Assembly: GCF_019393635.1 (NCBI RefSeq) | Contig: NC_057866.1 | Coordinates: forward strand, 11,542,223-11,606,222 | Source of the DNA: Dromiciops gliroides | Taxonomy: Eukaryota > Chordata > Mammalia > Microbiotheria > Microbiotheriidae | Direction of reading: 5' to 3' | Length of the DNA: 64,000 nt | Shown: positions 1 through 10,200 of the stretch, piece after piece | How the letters are laid out: each line of letters begins with the position of its first letter | Numbering within the stretch: position 1 is the first letter of the stretch | Notes under the pieces: model-generated | What the model saw: only the letters and a program-made list of their open reading frames with translations | Database searches by the model: none | What the model was told of the DNA's origin: nothing | Program-made: the position numbers and the translations under genes

Positions 1-112
1 TTTTTGCGGGGGCAATGAGGGTTAAGTGACTTGCCCAGGGTCACACAGCTAGCTCAGGTACTCCTGACTCCAGTGCCGGTGCTTTATCCACTGCGCCACC
101 TAGCTGCTCCCC
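1..112 (-). mobile_element. CORE-SINE-like retroposon, cut by window edge
   Basis: Antisense to the GGGGCAGCTAGGTGG-type SINE; only the part from the A-tail inward is in the window. It abuts the half-L1 end at 117. Confidence 0.9.
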
Positions 113-116
113 AAGG

Positions 117-1003
117 GTAGTTTTCAACATTCATTTTCACAAGATTTAGAGTTCTAAATTTTTCTCCCTCCCGCCCTCCCTTTCCTTCCCCCTCCACAAG
201 ATTGCAAACAGGTTATACATGTACAATCCACAAGTGTTCTTTTTATCAGTTCTTTCTATAGGGGTGCATAGTGAGCTTCCTCATTAGTTCCTTGGGATTG
301 TCTTGGATCATTGCACTGCTGAGAGTAGCTAAGTCATTCACAATTGCTCATTGAACAATACTGCTGTCTCTATGCACAATGTCCTCCCAGCTCTGCTCAC
401 TTCACTATACATCGATGTTCATTAGTCTTGCCAGGTTTTTCGGGGATCATCCTGTTTGTCATTTCCTGTAGCACAAGACCATTCCACTACAACCATATAA
501 CACAGCTTTTCCCAAGCCTTTTCATGTTATTTTGATGTAGGATTTTGCTTCTGCCCTTCCCCCTCCCCCAATGAATTCTCTTCACCCCTCAATTTAACCC
601 TAAACATGTCATCATCTACCTAAGTGACACAGTGGACAAAGCCTCACCCCTGGACCCAGGGGGTTCCCAGCCAAAACCTGGCCTCAGACACAAGACAGTT
701 GCCCACTGTATGACCCCAGGTATGTCCCCCAGCTCCAATTTTTTATGGTTCTCTAGGGTCTTGTATTTGAAAGTCAAATTTGCCATTCAGTTCAGGTCTT
801 TTCATCACAAATATCTGAAAATCTTCCTTTTCATTAAAATCCCATTTTTTCTGCTGAAAGATAATGCTGAGTTTTGCTGGGCAGGTGATTCTTGGTTGTA
901 ATCCCATTTCCTTTGCCCTTTGGAATATCATATTCCATGCCCTCTGGTCCTTTAATATAGAAGCTGCTAGATCTTGTGCTATCCCGACTGGGGCTCCTGC
1001 ATC
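117..1003 (-). mobile_element. L1, internally deleted half-L1-like copy (3' end and ORF1 C-terminal part)
   Basis: Reading the minus strand, ORF1 C-terminal code ([19 protein letters not shown]) at 740-1000 is followed by a short older SINE-like insert (about 615-735), inter-ORF sequence, and then directly by the ORF2 end and 3' UTR at 117-510. Nearly all of ORF2 is missing. The arrangement and the embedded insert are the same as in the copy at 8469-11205. A CORE-SINE cuts its 5' side at 1012. Confidence 0.8.
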
Positions 1004-1011
1004 ATTTCTTT

Positions 1012-1167
1012 TCTTTTTTTTTTTTTTTGGTGAGGCAACTGGGGTCAAGTGACTTGCCCAGGGTCACACAGCTAGTGTAAGTGTCAAGTGTCTGAGGCCA
1101 GATTTGAACTCAGGTCCTCCTGAATCCAGAGCTGGTGCTTTATCCACTGTGCCACCTAGCTGCCCCC
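1012..1167 (-). mobile_element. CORE-SINE-like retroposon in half-L1
   Basis: Full-length copy with a T-run at its left end (its A-tail) and GCTGCCCCC at the right. It sits at the break of the half-L1 ORF1. Confidence 0.92.
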
Positions 1168-1175
1168 TTAATTTT

Positions 1176-1275
1176 CAATATATCCCTTCCCACCACCCAA
1201 CAAGCCATCCCTTGTCACCAAGAACAACAAACCAAAAACTGTCCTACAGGACTAACCTGAGTCTGGCTCCATCCC
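1176..1275 (-). repeat. Unnamed dispersed repeat, minus strand
   Basis: CAAGCCATCCCTTGTCACCA matches, inverted, the repeat at 50030 (GGGATGGCTCT region). Confidence 0.4.
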
Positions 1276-2594
1276 CATAGACCTCTGCTGTTATATAAAG
1301 AAGGGAGGGAGAGGGTCTCTTTTTCCCATTCTCCTGATTTGTGAGGGTGAGGTCCTGTAGGGCCCTCGGAGCATGGCAGACCAAGAGCTCACTCTCTGAT
1401 TAAGAAGACAAGTTGCAAACTGATTACTACCACTGGAGACAAAGTGGAACATGTGTCGGAGGACCTTGATGACTTTAGTGCTGGGAGGGTTCTACCAGAG
1501 GCTCAAATGTAGACAGGGCAGCAGCCAGAGCTGGTGGGAGGTGGGCTGGGTTGCTCCAGAGGGTGTTTCCAGAAAAGTGGAGTGGACTTGGCCCACATGG
1601 GGGAGTTTGAGGGAACCAGGAGGGTTCCCCAACCAAACATGTCTTTTTCATGGGAGTACCATCCTGAGGAATTTCACTATTAGATATTAATTCCTTTGAC
1701 TTAAGACAGTGTGCCCCTGATAAGGAAATTCCTGGGAAAGGAATGAGAATTTAAGCCACTATTAGCTGTGATACCTTACTAAGAATTAATTGAATTAGTT
1801 TGTCTTCCTTTTGTGGATTAGCTTATACCCTGTGTGAGTTATGGATAGTAGAGAACATGTTTTTTGATTGAGGGAAATAGAAAAAGATGCCAGTTGAGGG
1901 CATGGGTCATTTTCTGCTTTTGGAATTGTCCGGAATTGTCTCATGTCCCAAAAGAGAGTGTAAGGTCAAAGACAAATCCTGCCTCCTTCCTAGTTTTGCT
2001 TAAGACTGACTGGGTTTAACCTTTCGTTTCTTTCCCCATGGTGACCACTGAGGGCCTACCAGGCCTGTGCCTGTACTACCAAGGCAGTAGGGGAAGGGTG
2101 ATACCCTGGGTCCTTTCTGGATCAGAGACAAGCCGGCAGGGGAGGGAGAGGACGGCACAAAGTGAGACGTATTCTGGGTAACAAGGCTAGCTATTGCCTC
2201 TGTTTGCCTGCTTTAGTATTACCCACAGTGCTGAGTTTGGGCATATGCCCCGATAGAAGAATGGGAGGTGACAGATGACAGCTGCACATCACTGGAAAGG
2301 CCTGGCATATACATGAGCTCCAGTGTATCAGCTTTACTCTCCCCAAATGGGTTGATTTAAACTCCAGCTTCTCTAAAGGGAAAACCCCCTCCCCAACCCT
2401 ATGACTTCTTTGACTGTCCTCCCCCCTCTGGAATGATCAAAGACAGTTTCTCAGAAAGCTGGAAGTGGTAAGCAAAGAGAAGTGAGAACAAGGAGTTGTC
2501 TAGTTTATATTCCACAGTCTACGAGACTGATTTTCTGGAAGCCCCGAGCAGCAACATTCCACTTTAATTCGCCTTCACTAAAATGCTCAAGAAA
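1276..2594. other. Intergenic, nothing recognised
   Basis: No exon, RNA gene or clear repeat. CTGATTTGTGAGGGTGAGGT near 1337 has a donor-like GTGAGG, but no PLAAT start codon precedes it. Confidence 0.5.
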
Positions 2595-2800
2595 TGCATC
2601 ATCAAGCAGGCAACAAGTATTTATTAAGCACTATGTGCACTGTGCCAACAGGCAGAAGATAAAGAACAAAGAAAATCAAAACCAGGGTCCCTGATCTCGA
2701 GGAGCTCACAATCAAATGGGGGAGAAAACAAGCCAACAACTTTGTACAAGCAAGACAGAGACAGGATAAATTGGAGTTGATTAATGCATTGTTCTGGTTA
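2595..2800 (+). repeat. Dispersed repeat of the 'tattaagcac...tgtgcca' type
   Basis: AGTATTTATTAAGCACTATG, GATCTCGAGGAGCTCACAAT and GACAGAGACAGGATAAATTG match a marsupial interspersed repeat also seen at 8049, 15268, 40020 and 47090. Confidence 0.65.
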
Positions 2801-3304
2801 ATTCAATTTTCTGGATTAGTCAGAAATGCTTTCTTGGTTTTGTCTCTAACGGTTGAAACCTATTAGAGATAAGCAAAGTGACAGGACCAGGTTGGGATAG
2901 GGTCTCTGAGATTCCGCCCAAGTCACATCACTTGTCTAAGCCTGTTTCCTCACCTGCAAGTTGAGTTGGACTTCATGGCCTCTGAGACTCCTTCCAGATT
3001 GGTGATCTTGGTGCCTCAGGGCCTTTGCCCTGGCAGAGGCTGGAGGAGAGAGGCCCCATTTCTGTGAAGGCTGGGCAGAGGAAGGCTATGATGATTCATA
3101 ATGACAAGGATAACTCACATTTATATGCTGTTTTGTGGTTTGCAAAGTTGTGTTCCTTGTGCTTAGTTTTGTACCTTGAGAAGGACAACGATAGACTCCT
3201 GGAATAGGGAGAGGACAAAAGGTGTTTAGGCAGGAGATAATGCTTAGGGAGGGAGCCAGGATCCCGATGCTTTCAAGTGTTTTAAACAGCTGCCACACAG
3301 AGGA

Positions 3305-3440
3305 AGATTAAGAGCCAGAAGGGACCTTGAAGCTAGTCCAGTCCCTTCCCATTCCAGACAAGATAACTAAGCCTCCATTTTGCCAGGGTCACACAGCTAG
3401 GAGGTATCTGAGGCAGGATTAGAAGTTGGGCCACTTGTCA
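3305..3440 (+). repeat. MIR-like SINE
   Basis: AGAAGGGACCTTGAAGCTAG and CCAGGGTCACACAGCTAGG show an old CORE-SINE/MIR copy. Confidence 0.6.
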
Positions 3441-3475
3441 GGGCTGGGGTCCCCAAAGGTCTTTGCTTTTTGTTT

Positions 3476-3618
3476 GGTTTTTGGTGAGGCAGTTGGGGTT
3501 AAGTGACTTGCCCAAGGTCACACAGCTAGTAAGTGTTAAGTGTCTGAGGCCGGGTTTGAACTCAGGTCCTCCTGAATCCAGGGCCGGTGCTCTATCCACT
3601 GCGCCACCTAGCTGCCCC
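3476..3618 (-). mobile_element. CORE-SINE-like retroposon with 13-base target duplication
   Basis: Flanked by GGTCTTTGCTTTT at 3458-3470 and 3619-3631, direct proof of insertion by target-primed reverse transcription. Confidence 0.95.
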
Positions 3619-4867
3619 GGTCTTTGCTTTTAGTAAACCTTCCCGTACTCCCCCTTAATATGAAAGGATGTAGATTCTTTTATAACATAATTCATTTACA
3701 GGCCCAAAGCCCCTCATTTTACAGATCAGGAAGCTGGCCCAAGGAGGTGATTTGTTCAGAGTCATCTCAGATCTACTGGTTCCAAAGTCTAGGGATTTCT
3801 CCACTTTCCACTCTCTTTTTTTTTTTTTTTGCCACCACAAAAAGAGCTGCTATAAATATTTTTGTATATATAGATCCTTTGACCTCTTTGGGGTATAGAC
3901 CTACTAGTGAGTATTGCTGGGTAAAAGGGCATTCATAGTTTTATAGCCCTTTGGAGATAGTTACAGATTGTTCTCCAGAATGGTTGGACCATTTCACTAC
4001 TCTACCAACAGTTCATTTACATATTTATTTTTCCTGGATCCCGCCAACATTTGTTATTTTTGATAAGTGTGAGGTGGTATCTCAAGAGTTCTTTTAATTT
4101 GCCTTTCTCTAATTGATTTAGAGCATTTTTCATATGGCTAAAGATAGCTTTGATTTCTTCTTCTGAAAATTGCCAGTTCATATCCTTTGATCATTTATCA
4201 ATTGGGGAATGGCTCATTTTTATAAATTTGACTCAGTTCCCCACACATTTGAGAAATGAGGCTTTTATCAGAGAAACTTGCTGTAAATTTTTTTTATATG
4301 ATCGCATTATCTATGGTGCCTTTTATCAAAATGTGGTTTCCCTAATTATCTCCTTTAGTTAGGTCTGGTTTTGCTTTTGCTTTTGCTTTGTCTGAGATCA
4401 TGATTACTACCCCTGCCTTTTTTTACTTCAGTACACACTTATACATTCTCCCCTCTTTCAACCAAATCTGATGAGAGTGAGGTTCAAATATTGCCTGCCA
4501 CCCCCCACCATTTTATCCTCCGCTAGAAAGGCTCTTCCTTGCACTCCTCTTTTATGTGAGATAATTTACCCCCACTCTACCTCTTCCTTCCCTCTCTTCC
4601 CTGTATATTCCTCTTTCTCCCCTGCTTCATTTTTTAGGGGAGATTATCACAACATAACTCATACCCATGTCTTCTGTCTATGCAGACTCCTTCTAACTGA
4701 ACTAATAATGATAAAGTTCTTAGGAGTTACATATATCATCTTCCCATATAGGAATGTAAACAGCTTAACTTTATTGAATCCCTTATAATTTCTCTTTAAT
4801 GTTTACCTTTTTATGCTTCTCTTGAGTCTTCTGTTAGAATGTCAGATTTTCTATGCCTTTCTATGTC

Positions 4868-5017
4868 TTTTTTTTTTTTTTTTTTTTGGTGAGGCAATTA
4901 GGGTTAAGTGACTTGCTTAGGGTCACACAGCTAGTAAGTGTTAAGTGTCTGAGGCCAGATCCGAACTCAGGTCCTCCTGACTCCAGGGCTGGTGCTCTAT
5001 CCACTGTGCCATCTAGC
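4868..5017 (-). mobile_element. CORE-SINE-like retroposon in older L1
   Basis: Typical body after a long T-run; its 5' end stops at CTAGC, slightly short. Confidence 0.9.
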
Positions 5018-5641
5018 TTTTAATCAGGAATGCTTGGGATTCCTTTATTTCATTAAATGTGCCCCCCCACCCAAGAATTATACTTAGTTTTCCTGGGTAG
5101 GTTAATATTCGTTGTTCTTCACCTTCTAGAATATCATATATTCCAAGCCCTCCACTACTTTAGTGTAGAAGTCATTGAATCTTGTGTGAGCCTGATAGTG
5201 ACTCCACAATATCTGAATTGTTTCTTTCTGGGTGCTTGTAATTTTTGTTCTCCTTGACTTGGGAGCTATGAAATTTGGCTATAATATTCCTGGGAGTTTT
5301 CATTTTGGGATCTTTTTAAGGGAGGGGATTGGTGAATTCTTTCAATTTCTATTTTACCCTCTGTATCTAAGCTATCAGGGCAATTTTCCTTTATAATTCT
5401 CTTTTCTTGATTGATTTTCCAGGTCAATTGTTTTTCCAAAGAGATATTTAATATTTTCTTATATTTTTTTCATTCTTTTGACTTTATTATTTCTAGATGT
5501 CTCATGGAATCATTAGTTTCCACGTGCCCAATTCTAATTTTTCAGTGAATTTCTGTACCTCCTTTTCTATTTGGCATATTCTACTTTTTAAAGGAGTTTT
5601 TAAAAAGAGTTGTTTTTCTTCAGCAATTTTTTTGTGCCTTT

Positions 5642-5790
5642 TTTTTTTTTTTTTGGTGAGGCAATGGGGGTTAAGTGACTTGCCCAAGGTCACATAGCTA
5701 GTAAGTGTCAAGTGTCTGAGGCCAGATTTGAACTCAGGTCCTCCTGAATCCAGGGCCAGTGCTCTATCCACTGCGCCATCTAGCTGCCCC
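5642..5790 (-). mobile_element. CORE-SINE-like retroposon in older L1
   Basis: Flanked by TGTGCCTTT on both sides (5633 and 5791). Inserted in ORF1 sequence of the L1. Confidence 0.93.
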
Positions 5791-5895
5791 TGTGCCTTTC
5801 TTTTAAACCAAACTTTACCAATTCTCTTTTCATAATTTTCTTGCATCTCTCTTATCCCCCTTCCCCCAATGTTTCCTCTATGACTCATCTCTTTT

Positions 5896-6106
5896 TTTTT
5901 TTTTTTTAAAGGAGATTTGACAGAAGAGATTTATTCAGAATCCCTTTTTTTTTTTTTTTTTTTTTTTGCGGAGCAATGGGGGTTAAGTGACTTGCTCAGG
6001 GTCACACAGCTAGTAAGTGTCAAGTGTCTGAGGTCAGATTTGAACTCAGGTACTCCTGAATCCAGGGCTGGCGCTTAATCCACTGAGCCACCTACCTAGC
6101 TGCCCC
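5896..6106 (-). mobile_element. CORE-SINE-like retroposon with a 37-base 3' transduction
   Basis: Flanked by GACTCATCTCTTTT at 5882-5895 and 6107-6120. Between these, the SINE has its own tail (T-run 5945-5967), then 37 unrelated bases (5908-5944), then a second tail (5892-5907). The 37 bases contain AATAAA on the SINE strand, 22 bases before the second tail. Confidence 0.9.
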
Positions 6107-7110
6107 GACTCATCTCTTTTTAAAACTCTTCCAGGAATTCTTGCTGACCACGGTCCAATTAGCATTTTTCTTCGAGGCTTTGCTTGTAACTGTTTTCACA
6201 TTGTCGTCTTCTTCTAAGTTTGTGTCTTGGTCTTCCCTGCCAGTATAGTAACTTTTTATGGTCAAGTTCTTTTTTTTTTTGTCGTTTGCTTGTTTTTTCT
6301 ATTTTTTGACTTTGAACTCAATGTTAGAGTTGGGTTCTGCTTACCTGGGAGTGAAGAGGCATTGCATCAAGCTTTTGACTTTTCATGCTGCTAGTTCTGG
6401 GGGATGAGAGTGGGGTCTGCAAGTTTTGGGTGTTTCCAGGGCATTGTGATCCTGAGAGAGGTATAGTCATTGCCTTCCTGGTCTGCTCTGGTTTTTATCC
6501 AGGAAGGACCTTTGCTCCCTTGCAGCTATACATACCATTGCTCCTCTTAGCCTTGGAACTATGACCAGGCTTCTGCTCCCTGTGATCCATCACAAGCACT
6601 CTTCTCTGCCTTGGAATTGTGATGCAGAATGGCTTATGGGAAACAGAGTTGCCAATCAGTGCCAGCAAAAGATCCCCTATATTCTCTTTCTGATGAGTTG
6701 TCTGACCCTCCCTCCTTCCCCCTTACTGTCTCTGGGCTGAGAGCTTCTGAAACTGCTGCTGTTGTCACAGTTATCCACAAGGCCCACTACTGGTGTTCCT
6801 GCCCACCTCAGTGTCAAGATGTCCCCTGCAGACCTCCCAAGTTGTCTTAGGCTGGAAAAATGGTGCTGTTTTGTAAACTTGTTTGGAGGGGAATGTTGGG
6901 GGAGGACTGCTGTATCCTGGCCTATACTCTGCTACCATGGCCCCTAATAGATCATCCCTCTTCTAAGCCTTCTCTTCTGTAGGTTCACCACCCCCAGTTC
7001 CTTCACTGAATCCTTTTACAGCTTGTCCCAGACCCCATGGGACAGGCCCTCTCATCTTTCTCCATTTCCAAATGCAGCTTCTAACTTGCCCTTGGTTTGT
7101 GGTTTTGTAG

Positions 7111-7213
7111 CCAGAGCCCAAACCTGGAGACCTGATTGAAATTTTCCGAACATGCTACCGTCATTGGGCTGTTTATGTGGGTGATGGCTATGTTGTCCAC
7201 CTGGCACCTCCAA
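7111..7213 (+). CDS. PLAAT3: PLAAT3 coding exon with both catalytic histidines
   Basis: The acceptor follows GGTTTTGTAG and the donor is CCAA|GTAAGAA. Its 103 bases encode [19 protein letters not shown] and onward to HLAPP, ending in phase 1. The catalytic His pair (human His23 and His35) is present. The upstream exon must end in phase 0; by analogy with human MRAPI|PEPKPG it carries only about five codons. Confidence 0.94.
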
Positions 7214-10200
7214 GTAAGAAGCACCCCTTTTTTTGTGAGGTTGTATATGCTGGGGAGGGGGCAGACCCTGGAAGGTTAGCTGGTTAGATGACTGTTGAGT
7301 AGAGTCTCTGTTTATAGAAGACAGATTCATACTCGGTTGATGAAGCTACTTGGGTGGATCCCAAGTTTGATTTGGGGGGGGATGGCTAGATCATCCCACA
7401 ACTGACCCCTTTGTGATACTGTCAGAGCCATGGGACTGGAGGGACCACTGGGTCTAACTTGGAGTGGCATTGCTTAAAAAAGGCCTTCCTTGGGGTGCCT
7501 CTCTTTCTTTCTTTTTTTTTTGTCCAAAAGGTGAATATGCTGGGGCTGGGGCTTCCAGCGTCATGTCAGCCCTGACGGATAAAGCCATGGTGAAGAAGGA
7601 ATTGCTCTGCGTGGTGGTTGGAAGAGACAAGTACCAGGTGAATAACAAACACGACAGCAGGTACCAGCCACTGCCACCCAACAAGATTGTCCAGCGGGCT
7701 TTGGAGGAGGTAGGGAAGGAGGTCCTCTACAAACTGACCAGCGAGAACTGTGAGCACTTTGTGAATGAGCTGAGATATGGAATCCCTCGAAGTGACCAGG
7801 TACATCTACCCCCCCTGCAGGCCCTGTAGGGCTTGGGGCAGGCCACCTGAGGCCTTTCCATGGGGTTACAACTGGGAGCACATGGCCAGGAGATGAAGGC
7901 TTGCTTTTATCTTCTGCCTCCTCCTGGGTTAGGGGCCTTCTTTCTTCAAGCTCAGTTTTCCTATCTGAGAATACCCTCCCTGCTCCCTTGTAATGGAAAA
8001 GCTGACTTTAAAATGCTAGAGATTCCTTTGACTGAAACAAGTGAAGTCAGTCACCAAGCATTTATTAAGCACTTGCTGCATGCCAGGCAATGTGTTAAAA
8101 GAAAGGCAAAAACAGAGGGTCCCTGGCCTCAAGAAGCTTAAACTTTAAGGGGGAGACAATATGTAAATTAATAGGTCTGGATATTCACAGTAGATGACAG
8201 GCGGAAGTCTGAGTGGGGAAGATGTCTGAGTGGGGAAGAGCAGCTGGAGGGGCAGGGGCTGGGACAGGACTCTGGCAGAAGGGGGGACTGCAGCAATCCC
8301 TAGGGTCAAGCTCCCACCGTTTCTTTAGGATCCATGATTCCAGTCTCTCTGAGGGTGTGTTTCCGACATCTGCCCAGGCTTCGTCTAGTCTATGACTCTT
8401 AACGTAGCAGGACTGACACGGGGATCATGGCCAAAGAGTAGCAGTTAATGATTTCCCCAATGTTATCTCAACAAACATTTATTTTATTTTCCATTTACAT
8501 GTAAGGGTAGTTTTCAACATTTATTTTCATAAGATTTAGAGTTCCAAATTTTTCTCCCTCCCTTTCCTCCCCCCTCCACAAGATCACAATCAGATTATAC
8601 ATGTACAATCCACAAGTGTTCTTTTTATCAGTTCTTTCTATAGGGGTGCATAGTGAGCTTTCTCATTAGTTCCTTGGGATTGTCTTGGATCATTGCATTG
8701 CTGAGAGTAGTTAAGTCATTCACAATTGCTCATTGAACAATCCTGCTGTCACTGTGCACAATGTCCTCCCAGCTCTGCTCACTTCACTATATATCGATGT
8801 TCATTAGTCTTTCCAGGTTTTTTGGGGATCATCCTGTTTGTCATTTCCTGTAGCACAAGACCATTCCACTACAATCACATACCACAGCTTTTTCCATCAT
8901 TCCTCAATTGATGGACATTCCCTTGATTCTCAATTCTTAGCCTCCACCAAGAGTTGCTATAAATATTTGTTGTACAATTTTTCCCCCTTTTCTCTTTTTC
9001 ATGATTGCTATGGTTAACTCTTTCCCTTCCATCCTATTCCCTTCCCCATGATATTTATTCTATTATCCATCTTCTTTCACCCTATCCCTCTTCAAAAGGG
9101 ATTTGCTTCTGTCTGTCCCCTCCCCCACTCTGCCCTTCCTTCTTTTGCCCCTCTCTATCCCCTTCCCCTCCTATTTTCCTGCAGGGTTAGAGAGATTACT
9201 CCACCCAATTGAGTGCATACATTATTCCCTCCTTGAGCCAATTCTGATGAGATTGAGGTCTTTGAGCCAATTCTGATGAGTGTAAAATTCATTTACTGCC
9301 CTGCTCCTCTCCCATCTCTTCCCCCACTCCATAAGCCTTTTCATGTTATTTTGATGTAGGATTTTGCTTCTGCCCTTCCCCCTCCCCCAATGAATTCTCT
9401 TCACCCCTCAATTTAACCATAAACATGTTATCATCTACCTAAGTGACACAGTGGACAAAGCCTCACCCCTGGACCATCCCAGCCAAAACCTGGCCTCAGA
9501 CACAAGACAGTTGCCCACTGTATGACCTCAGGTATGTCCCCTAGCTCCAATTTTTTTTTATGGTTCTCTAGGGTCTTGTATTTGAAAGTCAAATTTGCCA
9601 TTCAGTTCAGGTCTTTTCATCACAAATATCTGAAAGTCTTCTTTTTCATTAAAGTTCCATTTTTTTCTGCTGAAAGATAATGCTGAGTTTTGCTGGGTAG
9701 GTGATTCTTGGTTGTAATCCCATTTCCTTTGCCCTTTGGAATATCATATTCCATGCCCTCTGGTCCTTTAATGTAGAAGCTGCTAGACCGTGTGCTATCC
9801 TGACTGGGGCTCCACAGTACTTGAATTCTTTCTTTTTGGCAGCTTGCAATATTTTTCCTTGACCTGAGAGCTCTGGAATTTGGCTATAATATTCCTGGGA
9901 GTTTTCCTTTTGGGGATCTCTTTCTGGAGGTGATTGGTGGATTCTTTCAATTTCTATTTTAGCTTCTTCTTCTAGAATTTCAGGGCAATTTTCCCTGAGA
10001 ATATCTTGGAAGATGGTGTCTAAGCTCTTTCCTTGATCATGGTTTTCAGGTAGACCAATAATTTTCAAATTATCTCTCCTGGACCTATTTTCCAGATGAG
10101 CAGTTTTTCCCAGAAGATATTTCACATTGCCCTCTATTTTTTTATTCGTTTGGATTTGCTTTATTGTGCCTTGGTTTCTCCTAAAGTCACTGGCTCCCAT

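Larger units (their letters stand above)
3825..6950 (-). mobile_element. Older L1, minus strand, broken by three SINEs
   Basis: From right to left: 5' region (6110-6950), ORF1 (5050-5640 and surrounding, antisense to DNLENQ/IIGLPE-type sequence), inter-ORF stretch (4450-4860), then ORF2 C-terminal end at 3825-4440 (antisense of the CTKIF-AALFVVTKNWK-type region). Most of ORF2 is absent, again a half-L1 layout. It is more diverged than the copy at 8469. SINEs sit at 4868, 5642 and 5896. Confidence 0.7.
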
